DNA of 64,000 nucleotides from Pseudoalteromonas rubra. GTDB taxonomy: Bacteria > Pseudomonadota > Gammaproteobacteria > Enterobacterales > Alteromonadaceae. Below the pieces are notes generated by a model. That model was not told the DNA's origin, ran no database searches, and saw nothing but the letters and a program-made list of their open reading frames with translations. Below, piece after piece: positions 26,246-35,654 of the stretch. Location of the stretch: assembly GCF_001482385.1 (NCBI RefSeq), contig NZ_CP013611.1, positions 3,231,501 to 3,295,500 on the forward strand. The letters are read 5' to 3'. Numbering within the stretch: the stretch's first letter is position 1; every line of letters begins with the position of its first letter. Made by a program: the position numbers and the translations under genes.

Positions 26246-29101
26246 ATGAGTGATAAAACAAAAGTAGGTTTGTTCGGCGGTATTGCCTTGTCGGCGATTG
26301 CTGTTGCCGTGCTTTATGCCAGTAGTAAGCCATCTATCAACGATATAACCCCAAAAACCAAAGTACACGAAAAAAACATTCGTGAGCCGGATAAGTCGAT
26401 GCAGAGCCTAATTCGGGTGAATCCGGCGCGTCAGTTAGATATGCAGGCTAAGTATGATGAAGCGTTCAGACAGGTTCAGGCGTATCGTGCACGTGAGTCA
26501 TCAGAGCATCAATGGGAGAACCTGGGCCCTGAACGTGTGGGTGGGCGCACCCGCACCTTGGTATTCCATCCGCAAAATCCCGACATTTTATTTACCGCAG
26601 GTATTTCCGGGGGAATATGGAAATCTGTGAACGCAGGTGAAAGCTGGCAACCCATTGCCAGTGAGTTGCCCAGTATGGCGATTGGTACCCTGGTCTTTGA
26701 TCCTGATGACAGTGAACGCTTGTTTGCAGGCAGTGGTGAAGGTGTTTATGTTGGGCGCGGTTTCACTAACAGCATCGGGTTTGCCGGTGATGGCATTATG
26801 ACGTCTGAAGATGGTGGTGAGACCTGGTATCAGCTCGAGAGCACCAATAACAATGTCAATTTTCAATATGTGAATAAGCTACGCTTTGGTGCGCAAGGTC
26901 GTCTCTATGCAGTCACAAATACGGGGATCTGGTTGTCTGATGACAAAGGGGAACGCTGGCAGTTGGCACTTGATCAGAGTGATGTATTGGGTGGGTGTCT
27001 GGAACTGGCCGTGAGTCCGTTAAGTGATGAGCAGGATCGGATCCTGGCTAGCTGTGGCAACTTTGGTGAGGGGGGCGCGGTTTACCTGAGTCAGGATTCA
27101 GGGCAAAGCTGGCAGCCAGTGATTGCCGAGCCCAATCAGGGCCGCACGACGTTGGCTTTTGCACCATCAGATCCCAACATTGTGTATGCGCTGGCTGCTT
27201 TTAATGCACAAGGAGATATACCGCATGCATTACAGGGCCTCTACAAATCAGTGGATGGTGGAGAGAACTGGGCGCTGGTGACCGGACCACAACACCCGGA
27301 TATACTGGGACGCTATGTGCTCTCAAACCCCAACAGTTTGTATTGTCCCGATCCGGAACAAAGCTTCATTTATGGTCAGGGCTGGTTTGATAACACACTC
27401 ACCATTGATCCTACCGATGCCAACGTGATCTGGGTGGGGGCTGTCGAAGTTATGCGCTCCGAAGACAGCGGCCAAAACTGGCAACAGGTGTCCTTCTATT
27501 ACTTTGGCGCTGACACACCACATGTTGATCACCATGGCTTATATTTCCACCCCGAGTATGACGGCGTGAATGAAACGCGCTTATATAATGTTAATGATGG
27601 TGGTATCGCATTGACCAGTAATCCATTTGCGAAGGGCATGAGTGCCTGTAGTGAGGAGCCAGCAGACATTGCCTGGCGCTCGTTGAATTCAGGTTACAAT
27701 GTGACCCAGTTTTACCATGGTGATGTGTCAGAAGATGGTAGCCAGATTGTTGGCGGTGCCCAGGACAACGGCAGCAGGGCTTTCTCACCAGATACCGGCT
27801 GGCAGCATGTTGCTCAGGGAGACGGTGGTTATGCCTTCTTTATAGATGACGCGCGGATGCTGGTATCAAGTCAGAATGGTAACGTGATCCTCCGTGAAAA
27901 TGGTGAAAATCGTTATCTGGAAAAGGCCGAGTACGAAAGTGGTCTCTTTATCGCGCCCTATGCAGTGGACCCAAATTACCCCGATCGTGTTTGGCTGGGT
28001 GGGCAAAGTTTGTGGCGGCTGGATGAGTTATCAGACGGGAGATTCGAGCGTGCTTCAGAGCGCTTTACCGAAGAATATCGTCGGGGGATCACAGCGTTAG
28101 TGGTGAAACCAGGCGACAGTAATACTGTGGTCTATGCTCAGACGGATGGCGCGCTGAAACGTCTGAACAACGCGCTGAGCTCCGACAGCACGACCACGCC
28201 ACAAGATATTAGCTTCTCCGATACCGCCTATGTACGCGAATTACACTACAGCATGCACGATAACACAGACATGTATGCGGTTGTGTCAACGTTTGGCGAA
28301 AAGCACATCTGGAAAAGCGAGGACGAAGGAACCAGCTGGCGCGCACTCGATGGTGAAGGTGAGGGAGCATTTCCGGATTTACCGGCGCATACCCTGGTGG
28401 AGTTAAGAGAAGATCCGGACACCTTATTTGTGGGTACCGATTATGGCGTATACCACACAAATGATGGGGGAGACAGCTGGCAGCCCTTCATTCATGGTCT
28501 GCCCAATGTAGCGGTATACCGCATGGTGTTAAGGCGGATTGAGCACGTTAACTATCTGTATGCGTTTACTTATGGCCGTGGTGTGTATCGTATCGCATTG
28601 GATGTGGCTAACCAGGCACCGCAGTGGCGTCAACAACCTGATGTACTCAGTGTTAAGCCAGATGAAGCCATATCCATGGAGCTTATTGAGCTGGTGGTTG
28701 ATCACAACGGCGACAACTACTTTTTCAGTGCACCTGAACTGCCCGAGGGCTTTGAGCTGGCGGACTGGGGTAAATTGACCGGGCAGTTTGCGAGTGCGGG
28801 AGAATATGCGATTAACATTGAAGTCAGTGATGGCCAGTTGAGCCAGCAACTGACACTGCAGTTTCAAGTAGAAATCTCAGACGGTGACTCAGATGGTGGC
28901 TCAGGCGGTGATTCATCAGGTGGTGATTCATCAGGTGGTGATTCAGCAGGTGGTGATTCAGCAGATGAACCGGATACGTCAAAACCGGATGGAAGCAGCG
29001 GAATGTTAGTGCATCTGTTTGGGTTGCTTGGTGGCGTATGCTGGTTGCGCAGAAGAAGTGCACGGCGTGCTGCGAGTAAGAAAGCGCCATCGCTTCAGTA
29101 G
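26246..29101 (+). CDS. Large exported BNR/sortilin-like propeller protein with a C-terminal sorting-type tail
   Basis: 951 residues from the ATG at 26246, with AAGGAG 5-6 bases upstream. An N-terminal membrane or signal segment (GLFGGIALSAIAVAVLYA) precedes many sialidase-type Asp-box motifs (SVNAGESWQP, SEDGGETWYQ, SQDSGQSWQP, SVDGGENWAL, SEDEGTSWRA, TNDGGDSWQP), as in VPS10/sortilin propellers. Next come an Ig-like/cadherin-like module (about 790-875), a Gly-Asp-Ser repeat, and a tail SSGMLVHLFGLLGG.CWLRRRSARR. That tail resembles GlyGly-CTERM signals cut by rhombosortase, though the twin glycine is weak. The substrate is unknown; sialidase activity should not be assumed. Confidence 0.8.
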   Translation: MSDKTKVGLFGGIALSAIAVAVLYASSKPSINDITPKTKVHEKNIREPDKSMQSLIRVNPARQLDMQAKYDEAFRQVQAYRARESSEHQWENLGPERVGGRTRTLVFHPQNPDILFTAGISGGIWKSVNAGESWQPIASELPSMAIGTLVFDPDDSERLFAGSGEGVYVGRGFTNSIGFAGDGIMTSEDGGETWYQLESTNNNVNFQYVNKLRFGAQGRLYAVTNTGIWLSDDKGERWQLALDQSDVLGGCLELAVSPLSDEQDRILASCGNFGEGGAVYLSQDSGQSWQPVIAEPNQGRTTLAFAPSDPNIVYALAAFNAQGDIPHALQGLYKSVDGGENWALVTGPQHPDILGRYVLSNPNSLYCPDPEQSFIYGQGWFDNTLTIDPTDANVIWVGAVEVMRSEDSGQNWQQVSFYYFGADTPHVDHHGLYFHPEYDGVNETRLYNVNDGGIALTSNPFAKGMSACSEEPADIAWRSLNSGYNVTQFYHGDVSEDGSQIVGGAQDNGSRAFSPDTGWQHVAQGDGGYAFFIDDARMLVSSQNGNVILRENGENRYLEKAEYESGLFIAPYAVDPNYPDRVWLGGQSLWRLDELSDGRFERASERFTEEYRRGITALVVKPGDSNTVVYAQTDGALKRLNNALSSDSTTTPQDISFSDTAYVRELHYSMHDNTDMYAVVSTFGEKHIWKSEDEGTSWRALDGEGEGAFPDLPAHTLVELREDPDTLFVGTDYGVYHTNDGGDSWQPFIHGLPNVAVYRMVLRRIEHVNYLYAFTYGRGVYRIALDVANQAPQWRQQPDVLSVKPDEAISMELIELVVDHNGDNYFFSAPELPEGFELADWGKLTGQFASAGEYAINIEVSDGQLSQQLTLQFQVEISDGDSDGGSGGDSSGGDSSGGDSAGGDSADEPDTSKPDGSSGMLVHLFGLLGGVCWLRRRSARRAASKKAPSLQ
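28901..28962 (+). repeat. 15-base tandem repeat coding for Gly-Gly-Asp-Ser-Ser/Ala units
   Basis: About four copies of a TCAGGTGGTGATTCA-type unit encode a flexible linker before the C-terminal anchor of the BNR protein. The unit length keeps the reading frame, so copy changes would only alter linker length. Confidence 0.8.
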
Positions 29102-29315
29102 ACATTGCTGAACTCGATATAGATGGGCAAGCCACCTGATAGTTGGGTGGCTGGCCTGTGACATTGTTGTATTTATCAATAACTATCTAATTATATTGCT
29201 TTTTAACTTTTCAGCGAAACATCAGCAAAACTTCAAGTTATCTCCGGGGTTGTCGGTAAGCTAGGTTTGTGTTTGCAACAGATTATGAAGTAGGCTTAGC
29301 CAAAGGAGTTTTATT

Positions 29316-30176
29316 ATGAAGTTAACCAGATTGCTGGTGGTGCTGTTTTCAGCGTCACTGACGAGTACCATCAGCCAGGCCGAGCAGGTATCTGATGTGC
29401 TAACAGGCCCTTACCTGGGCCAAAAAGAGCCGGGTACTACGCCACAAGTCTTCGCCCCGGGGGCTGTTTCCACACAACATCGTGATTACAACGCGTTCTT
29501 TTCACCCGATATGACGGAGTTTTATTTTACTCGAAAAGATAATCACACGGGTAAGTGGACTCTAATATCCTACATCCAACGCGACAATCAGTGGCATGAG
29601 CAGGTGGTGGGTCCACGGGTGGGGCGTCCGTTTTTAGCGCCTGACGGGAAAACCATGCATCTGGGTAAATACTATATGACGCGCACAGCCTGTGGCTGGG
29701 GGTCGTTGCAGGTATTGGGTCCGATGTTTGACAGGGACGACTGGGGGATCATGCGTCTGACTTCATCCAGTAAAGGCACGTATATACTGGATGATTACAA
29801 GAGCGGTGATGTGATCCGCGTCTCTGAGGTAGTCAACGGAAAGCGTCAGCCGCCGAAGGCCCTGGGTCCCGAGGTGAATACGGGTAAATACAATGCACAC
29901 CCGTTTATAGCCCCTGATGACTCGTACATTATTTGGGATGGTCAGAGAGAATCCGGATATGGGGAGAGTGATTTATATGTCAGTTTCCGTCAAAAAGATG
30001 GTAGCTGGGGTGAGGCGATTAACCTAGGGGACAAAGTGAATACGTCAGGCCGGGAAGCATCAGCCAGCGTGACCCCGGACGGTAAATATCTCTTTTTTAA
30101 CCGCAATGTAGGAGATAAAGAAGGCGATGTCTACTGGGTTGATGCGCAGGTCATTGAGGTGCTCAGGCCAAATTAA
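29316..30176 (+). CDS. Secreted PD40/TolB-like protein, paralogue of the gene at 22966
   Basis: 286 residues with signal peptide LLVVLFSASLTSTISQA. It shares the signature LTGPYLGQKEPGTTPQVFAPG and the blades FSPDMTEFYFTRK, APDGKTMHLGKYY, IAPDDSYIIWDGQRESG and TPDGKYLFFNRN with the protein encoded at 22966-23859. Both end in DVYWVDA/LFWVDA..IE.LRP. The two clearly come from one ancestor by duplication. Function is unknown. The AAAGGAG ribosome site is good. Confidence 0.75.
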   Translation: MKLTRLLVVLFSASLTSTISQAEQVSDVLTGPYLGQKEPGTTPQVFAPGAVSTQHRDYNAFFSPDMTEFYFTRKDNHTGKWTLISYIQRDNQWHEQVVGPRVGRPFLAPDGKTMHLGKYYMTRTACGWGSLQVLGPMFDRDDWGIMRLTSSSKGTYILDDYKSGDVIRVSEVVNGKRQPPKALGPEVNTGKYNAHPFIAPDDSYIIWDGQRESGYGESDLYVSFRQKDGSWGEAINLGDKVNTSGREASASVTPDGKYLFFNRNVGDKEGDVYWVDAQVIEVLRPN

Positions 30177-30286
30177 AATCCAGTCGCAACAGGCTTTGGT
30201 TGTTCTTTTTTTGTACCATTTTTCTCAAGCCTGTGTTAAATCTGGATCGCCCTCTGAGGCATCAACATTAAGATTAAGGACAGAAT

Positions 30287-30439
30287 ATGAAACTGAAATT
30301 AAATAAAAAAGCAGTGAAAACCTTACAGAGCAAAGGGTTAAATACAGAGCAGACGCAAGTTATCGCGGGCGCAGGCAATCAGGCAAGTGTTGATATTTGC
30401 TGGACACACCCGGCCTATGCAGCTTGTCGAATGCACTAA
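30287..30439 (+). CDS. Small leader-type peptide, RiPP precursor-like (LNKK leader)
   Basis: 50 residues. The leader MKLKLNKKAVKTLQ ends in a double-glycine-like site (VIAGAG), followed by a short core with two cysteines (DICWTH, AACRMH). The AAGGA ribosome site and a terminator 25 bases after the stop mark it as a real monocistronic gene. The leader matches that of the peptide at 45487-45660. Class I lanthipeptide-like precursors with an LNKK opening are often predicted in gammaproteobacteria, but no modifying enzyme or exporter lies beside this gene, so the product class is unproved. Confidence 0.7.
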   Translation: MKLKLNKKAVKTLQSKGLNTEQTQVIAGAGNQASVDICWTHPAYAACRMH

Positions 30440-30463
30440 GTTGTAGATGCTATAAATAACTAT

Positions 30464-30488
30464 AATGCCCGCGATTTGCGGGCATTTT
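30464..30488 (+). terminator. Terminator after the small peptide gene
   Basis: AATGCCCGC and GCGGGCATT pair around GATTT or similar and are followed by TTT. Confidence 0.8.
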
Positions 30489-30496
30489 ACTGCCCG

Positions 30497-30820
30497 TTAT
30501 ACAGAGACGTCTGTCAAAAAGTGCAGTTCCGGAGGACACGTGAGCCCGTCCTGATATAGTCGGTATACGGCCTGGGTATAGGGTTGATGATGATGGAAAT
30601 CAAATGCACTTTGCCGGGCAAACCGTTCTATCAGGATCAGCTGAGTGTGCGTTGTGTTTTCATATAGCTCAAAGCGCTGGCACCCGGGCTCCTGTCGTGT
30701 TATCTCCATGATCTCTTCTATGGCAGACTTACAGTTTTGGTAGTAGGCGGCTTTTGGATTAATATAGGCAACCAAATTGATTGCATCGTCATTCGTGGTG
30801 TGTTCAGTGTCATTTGACAT
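30497..30820 (-). CDS. Antibiotic biosynthesis monooxygenase-like (ABM) domain protein
   Basis: 107 residues. The ferredoxin-like ABM fold is suggested by INPKAAYYQNCKSAIEEIM, EPGCQRFELYEN and LILIERFARQSAFDFHHHQP. Relatives are quinol monooxygenases such as YgiN, or small oxygenases. No signal peptide. It overlaps the upstream DUF2798-like gene by 11 bases and is probably co-transcribed with it. The divergent LysR gene is the likely regulator. Confidence 0.8.
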   Translation of the reverse strand: MSNDTEHTTNDDAINLVAYINPKAAYYQNCKSAIEEIMEITRQEPGCQRFELYENTTHTQLILIERFARQSAFDFHHHQPYTQAVYRLYQDGLTCPPELHFLTDVSV

Positions 30821-31031
30821 GGTTTCGCTCCAGAATAAAGTGAGTAAGGGAGTGGATTGGCCCGCTGAGCAGATAAGCCGTGACTAAAGCAACGGGCCAG
30901 GCATGAATAAACGCCCTGAACCAGTGCTGCAAAAATCCGGGCGCTACACCCAGATTGACATAGGTGACCCAGCCCGACACCAGTGTCGACAGGCAAAATG
31001 AAAATAAAGTAGTGAATATCAGTTTTTGCAT
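30810..31031 (-). CDS. Two-helix membrane protein, DUF2798-like
   Basis: 73 residues from the ATG at 31031, which has a GGAGGAG site 5 bases upstream. Two membrane helices (LIFTTLFSFCLSTLVSGWVTY and AFIHAWPVALVTAYLLSG) and the linker NLG.APGFLQHWF match the DUF2798 pattern. Function is unknown. It is the first gene of a pair with the ABM-domain protein. Confidence 0.75.
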   Translation of the reverse strand: MQKLIFTTLFSFCLSTLVSGWVTYVNLGVAPGFLQHWFRAFIHAWPVALVTAYLLSGPIHSLTHFILERNHVK

Positions 31032-31117
31032 CGCGCTCCTCCGTTTCATACCCATCATAACGGGCTTGAGCAGAAGCGGAATGTCAGAATAAGCAAGCTA
31101 AGATTAAGGAAAACCAC

Positions 31118-31972
31118 ATGCTCGATGATCTGCTGCTCTTTGTTGAAGTGGCTCGCCGGGGCAGCTTTGCGAAAGCCGCTGATGCGTTAAGCCTCAGCGC
31201 ACCAACCATTTCTAAACGGATTGCCGCGCTGGAAGCTCGGCTTGGTTATAGCCTGTTGAATCGCTCAGCGCGCGGTGTGTTAGCAACATCTCATGGCCAG
31301 GCCGTCTATGAAAAAATGGCTCCGTCGCTGCTGGCCCTGCAAACTGACTGCACCGCGTTGTTAAGCCCGCAAGTCAGTGCATTTCACTTATTGTGTCCGC
31401 AGAATTTGATCAATGGCCCTTTATATCCTGTGGTTGAGTCTTTTCAGCGCACCCATCCGGACATTGTGTTGCACATTGAACCGGACAATACCAATGTGTT
31501 GCTGAGCCAGAAGCGTTTCGATGTGATTATTCGGGTAGGCACATTGCAGGATTCCAACTGCTATCACACGCGTATCGGCGAGATTGCACTAAAGTGTGTG
31601 GTGCCTGAACAGGCTAAAGAAACGAACACCTTGTTCATGCCATTTAAAAAGGAACAAATTCCGGATTCTGCACAGTGGCGCGATCTATTGTCCCGCTTTG
31701 AGCACTTCTCTTACGTGGGAGACATCACGTTAGCCAGGCAAATGGTTGCATCCGGCCTGGGAGCGGCCGTCTTGCCGATGACAGAAGTCGCTGAACTGGA
31801 CAAACCGTTTTGCTATGTGGGCGAGTGGCAACATCTGCGCCCGGTCTATGCATTGTGGGCCAACGTACAGCAACCGCCCCCTCTTGCGCAGGAGTTTATT
31901 ACTTTGCTGCGTCAGGCGGCTCAGTGCTCAGATGTGCTTCGGGGTAATCTGGTTGATGTGGTGAGCAAATGA
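31118..31972 (+). CDS. LysR-family transcriptional regulator
   Basis: 284 residues. The N-terminal HTH is typical (LLLFVEVARRGSFAKAADAL, SAPTISKRIAALEARLG) and the rest is a LysR substrate-binding domain of the CrgA-like type. It is divergent from the DUF2798/ABM pair with 86 bases between, the classic LysR layout, so that pair is the probable target. The effector is unknown. Confidence 0.92.
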   Translation: MLDDLLLFVEVARRGSFAKAADALSLSAPTISKRIAALEARLGYSLLNRSARGVLATSHGQAVYEKMAPSLLALQTDCTALLSPQVSAFHLLCPQNLINGPLYPVVESFQRTHPDIVLHIEPDNTNVLLSQKRFDVIIRVGTLQDSNCYHTRIGEIALKCVVPEQAKETNTLFMPFKKEQIPDSAQWRDLLSRFEHFSYVGDITLARQMVASGLGAAVLPMTEVAELDKPFCYVGEWQHLRPVYALWANVQQPPPLAQEFITLLRQAAQCSDVLRGNLVDVVSK

Positions 31973-31997
31973 GTTTTTATCGGTTTGATAAAAGAGA

Positions 31998-32022
31998 AAA
32001 CGCGCACTTAAAGTGCGCGTTT
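31998..32022 (+). terminator. Terminator-like palindrome after the LysR gene
   Basis: AAACGCGCACTT and AAGTGCGCGTTT form a near-continuous palindrome 26 bases after the stop. Confidence 0.65.
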
Positions 32023-32133
32023 ATCAGTGCCGTCGCGAAGGGGATTGTTTAGTACACCGTACTGCGAACCCTTCATCTTATAAAACGAGCGGCCTAGATA
32101 TTCGGATCACTCATTTTTCATTTTTTGTCAAAT

Positions 32134-33165
32134 TTACAGATAAAGCCTAAATCGGGCTTCGCCTTCTTCTCGGTAGCTGATTTGGGTGTCTGCATCACCT
32201 TGCACCGCCAGGTAGCAGCTGCCGTAGGCTTCAGGAACCTGATAGTTTTTCACCGGCAGCTCGTTAAAGCGCTGATAGCCATTTTGACAGTATAAAGCGA
32301 CAGTACTTAGGCTACCATTTTCTGCACTGAGTGAAATGGTGCTGCGGTTAAGTGTATGGCGCCAGGTGCGTAATTCAGCCAGTTTGGCAGTGACCGTGAT
32401 GACCGGGTTAGCGTCAATTTGTTCCTGCAGCTGCGCACTAAACTCAGTGATAGTTTGCTTAGACAGTTGTTTGTTTTTGATCTCTCGCATTTTGAGCAGG
32501 GTGGCAAACGCATTACCGTATTGCTTCTGATAGACCTCCAGGTTCATCAGGCTTTGCATCGACATCAATGCCAAATCTGGCGTAAGCAAGTGATGTAGGT
32601 GCACAGCTTCTCTCAGGTGATATTCGTACTGATGCCAGTCTTGCACGTTGTAGAAATAGGCGCTCAGTAGCCAGGCGCTATACGCACGCTCTGTGAGATT
32701 TTTAGTGTGATCCTCAACCAGGCTATCGAGTGCGGGTTTGGCTTCGGTCATTTGGTTGCTGACCACTAAACGCTTTGCCTCGTCAAAATACTTGCTAAAG
32801 ACAGTGGAGACATTGTCGTTGGAGTATTGCTCAAACACCTTATTGAATCTGATCGGCAACTGGCTGGCAGAAGAGATTGCGTTTTCACCCAGCCGGGCAG
32901 GTTGATAAGTGCGTATTGTCAAAGCTGATTTAGCTCTGTGAACAGGCTTGGTAGCTGAGGCTTCGACCAGTGCATGTACGGGTTTGCCGTTCGGATCTAC
33001 CATGTAGTCGACAAAAGCCCAGTGTTCGCGCCGACTGCCCTCTATCGCTTCTGAAGGGCGTATTGAGCCACCGTCTTCAATTACTTTGGCCGGCACAAAT
33101 TGCGCATTAGCGAATGTAGGTGAAGAGAGTAGGCCTGTGATCAGGCAAAATAGTGCTTTTTTCAT
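32134..33165 (-). CDS. Secreted protein with TonB-C-like domain and helical repeat region
   Basis: 343 residues from the ATG at 33165, chosen because a signal peptide starts there (ALFCLITGLLSSPTFA); the open frame extends 189 bases further without support. Residues 35-120 (EHWAFVDYMVDPNGKPVHALVEAS, TYQPARLGE) resemble the TonB C-terminal fold used in energy transducers, but no membrane anchor or proline-rich spacer is present. The rest is helical, TPR-like. Function is unknown. It is divergent from the chemoreceptor gene. Confidence 0.65.
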   Translation of the reverse strand: MKKALFCLITGLLSSPTFANAQFVPAKVIEDGGSIRPSEAIEGSRREHWAFVDYMVDPNGKPVHALVEASATKPVHRAKSALTIRTYQPARLGENAISSASQLPIRFNKVFEQYSNDNVSTVFSKYFDEAKRLVVSNQMTEAKPALDSLVEDHTKNLTERAYSAWLLSAYFYNVQDWHQYEYHLREAVHLHHLLTPDLALMSMQSLMNLEVYQKQYGNAFATLLKMREIKNKQLSKQTITEFSAQLQEQIDANPVITVTAKLAELRTWRHTLNRSTISLSAENGSLSTVALYCQNGYQRFNELPVKNYQVPEAYGSCYLAVQGDADTQISYREEGEARFRLYL

Positions 33166-33438
33166 TGTAAGTATTCCAATTTCTAGCTCCGACAACCATA
33201 TCAGAGCGTTACGCCTAAAGAAGTCGATTAAGCGCGAAGAAACAATTATACACGTATCATCCGTGCGCGATAAGGACAACGCTTGGGTGAGTCCCTGATA
33301 TAGTTTCAAATGAATATGGCTGTTGTAAAAGCAACCAGCTGTTTTTTCTATCATAGTAATTCGTTTTATCTGCTTTACAGCTTTATTTAGTACGACTAAC
33401 TTTGAACTTTCAATATGTTGCTATCATGGAGGCACAAT

Positions 33439-35082
33439 ATGGTGCAGTGGTTAATGGGATTGTCGGTAAAAAGCCGATTGGTGGTCGGGTTTGGTATTGC
33501 GTTGGCATTATTGGTCGTGATGACCATTATTGGCAGTAATCGCGTGGCATTTATCGATCAGACGCTAACAGAGATCACGGACGTCAACTCGGTGAAGCAA
33601 CGTTATGCGATTAACTTTCGAGGCAGTGTGCACGACAGGGCGATTGCCATTCGGGATGTCGCGATTGCCAGAAGTGCATCCGAAATAGCTGAATATGAAC
33701 GGGAAATCGATCAGCTTGCCCGCTTCTATCAGGATTCAGACGCAAAAATGACGCAAATGATCAATTCAGGCGGGCACTTTAGCGCTCAGGAACGTGAGAT
33801 CCTGGCTCGTATAAAGCGCATTGAAGCTCGGACATTACCGCTTATCCGCACCATATTGAGCAATAAAAAAGCCGGCCAGAGTGTCGATGCCCTGGTACTG
33901 GATGAAGTGCGCCCGGCTTTTATCAGCTGGCTCAATGTGATCAACGAGTTTATTGATTATCAGGAGCAGCAAAATCAAACGCTGACCCCCGCAGCGCGTG
34001 AAGCCGCGGGTGGATTTTCCCAGCTTATGTTGTGGTTTACCTTTATTGCGGTGGCCATCAGTGTGCTGGTGGGCTGGGCGATAGAGCGCAGTTTCCAGCG
34101 CTCACTGGGTGGAGAGCCTCAGGATGCGGCGGCTGCGGTAACGCGGATCGCAGGGGGCGATCTGACTATGCAGATTGACACCGAGTACCCCGATAGCATG
34201 CTGGATTCTGTCTGTCGAATGTCTGGTGAGTTAACCCGGATCGTCACCAGCATTAAAGAGGTGTCTGAGCAGCTTTCTGTGCAGGCAAGCGCTGTGACTG
34301 GTGCTTCTGGTGAGATTTATGATGCTGCGCAGCATCAGGCAGAAGCCACCAGTAATACGGCGCAGATGCTCGACTCGTTGCGGGAAAATATGATGCGGGT
34401 GAGTGACATTGCCAAACAGACGGAAGAAAATTCAACACAAACGGTGACTTTTGCTGATCAGGGGCGCCAGGCCATTCGTAATACCGCTGATGCGATGGAC
34501 ACCATTGCCCAGACGGTTGACGGCACAGTATCGCAGATCCAAAAACTGGCAGAGCAGACCAAACAGATAGGTGGCATCGCCAATGTGATCAGTGGTATCT
34601 CTGAGCAAACCAACCTGCTGGCACTGAACGCAGCCATCGAAGCAGCACGGGCCGGCGAGTCTGGTCGCGGCTTTGCGGTGGTGGCAGATGAAGTCAGGCA
34701 GCTGGCACGCAGAACCTTTGAAGCGACGGATCAGATAGAAACTATGATCCGGGAAGTGCAAAGCGAAACCGCTGCGACGGTTGCTGCGATGGAAAAAACA
34801 CAACCTCAGGTAGAGCATGGTCGCACACTCACGTTTGAAGCCACCGAGCTACTTGAACAAATAGATAATCAGGCACAAAATTCACTGTCACAGGTGGGTG
34901 AAGTGGCCAGTGTTGCACAGCAACAAGCATCGGCAATTAATGAGGTGGCATCGAATATGGAAGAGATCACCCTGGCAGCTCAGGATGCGATGAGTGCCCT
35001 GAATGACAATAAACAGGCCACCGGAAAACTGTCGGAAATGTCTGGTGTATTGAGTAAAAACATCGGCTTCTTTCGGATCTGA
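33439..35082 (+). CDS. Methyl-accepting chemotaxis protein
   Basis: 547 residues from the ATG at 33439, with GGAGG 6 bases upstream. TM1 (about 15-33), a four-helix-bundle periplasmic sensor of about 160 residues, TM2 (about 190-212), a HAMP-like region, and a signalling domain with the conserved hairpin [20 protein letters not shown]. It signals to CheA/CheW and the flagellar motor. The ligand cannot be told. No CheB/CheR pentapeptide tail is seen at the C-terminus. Confidence 0.93.
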   Translation: MVQWLMGLSVKSRLVVGFGIALALLVVMTIIGSNRVAFIDQTLTEITDVNSVKQRYAINFRGSVHDRAIAIRDVAIARSASEIAEYEREIDQLARFYQDSDAKMTQMINSGGHFSAQEREILARIKRIEARTLPLIRTILSNKKAGQSVDALVLDEVRPAFISWLNVINEFIDYQEQQNQTLTPAAREAAGGFSQLMLWFTFIAVAISVLVGWAIERSFQRSLGGEPQDAAAAVTRIAGGDLTMQIDTEYPDSMLDSVCRMSGELTRIVTSIKEVSEQLSVQASAVTGASGEIYDAAQHQAEATSNTAQMLDSLRENMMRVSDIAKQTEENSTQTVTFADQGRQAIRNTADAMDTIAQTVDGTVSQIQKLAEQTKQIGGIANVISGISEQTNLLALNAAIEAARAGESGRGFAVVADEVRQLARRTFEATDQIETMIREVQSETAATVAAMEKTQPQVEHGRTLTFEATELLEQIDNQAQNSLSQVGEVASVAQQQASAINEVASNMEEITLAAQDAMSALNDNKQATGKLSEMSGVLSKNIGFFRI

Positions 35083-35165
35083 GTGTACTTAACTGACTGT
35101 GCAGGATATGATCCAGAGCCTCATCAGCCCGCAGTATGGCGGGGTAAGCAAGCCGTGGAGTAGTT

Positions 35166-35654
35166 ATGCGTTTGAGTCGTAAAGCATGGAACAATGTGGT
35201 GATCTTCTCTATGTTGATCATGATCTTTTTCCTTAACGGCATACACCAGAAAATTAATCCGCCAGCGGAAGAGCGCGGGAGCATGCCGCTTTTTGAACAG
35301 CAAAGTTTCGTACTGGCGCTGGGCTTTCCGGGTTATAAAATTGAGCGCATAGGTACATCCTGGCGGCTCAGTGCCGATGCCCAGGCAAATTGGCAGGCGC
35401 AGCCGAGTGTATTGGAGGCGTTAGTCACCCAGTGGCAGGAAAGCGAACTGACCGTCATTGATAATCCAGGCTTGCCAGCGAGCGCTGCACTGAGTGTTGC
35501 TCAGTTCTGGCTGGCCGGCAGTGAACTGCCGCTCAGCTTTCAGCTGTATCATCAGCAGCACAGCTATTATCTTTTTGCCAGACAATCACAGCGTTGGTTT
35601 AGTATCAGTAAAGCACAGGCGCAACAGCTATTTGCCCCAATTGAGTTGAAGTAA
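35166..35654 (+). CDS. Membrane-anchored protein of unknown function upstream of mutM
   Basis: 162 residues. One N-terminal membrane segment ([18 protein letters not shown]), then a small domain with tryptophan-rich strands ([23 protein letters not shown]). The stop codon overlaps the mutM start (TAATG), so the two are translationally coupled. It looks like a conserved hypothetical; no link to DNA repair can be read from its sequence. Confidence 0.7.
   Translation: MRLSRKAWNNVVIFSMLIMIFFLNGIHQKINPPAEERGSMPLFEQQSFVLALGFPGYKIERIGTSWRLSADAQANWQAQPSVLEALVTQWQESELTVIDNPGLPASAALSVAQFWLAGSELPLSFQLYHQQHSYYLFARQSQRWFSISKAQAQQLFAPIELK

Noticed and set aside
33166..33354. N-terminal extension of the TonB-C-like secreted protein
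   Set aside because: It would place the signal peptide 63 residues inside the protein.
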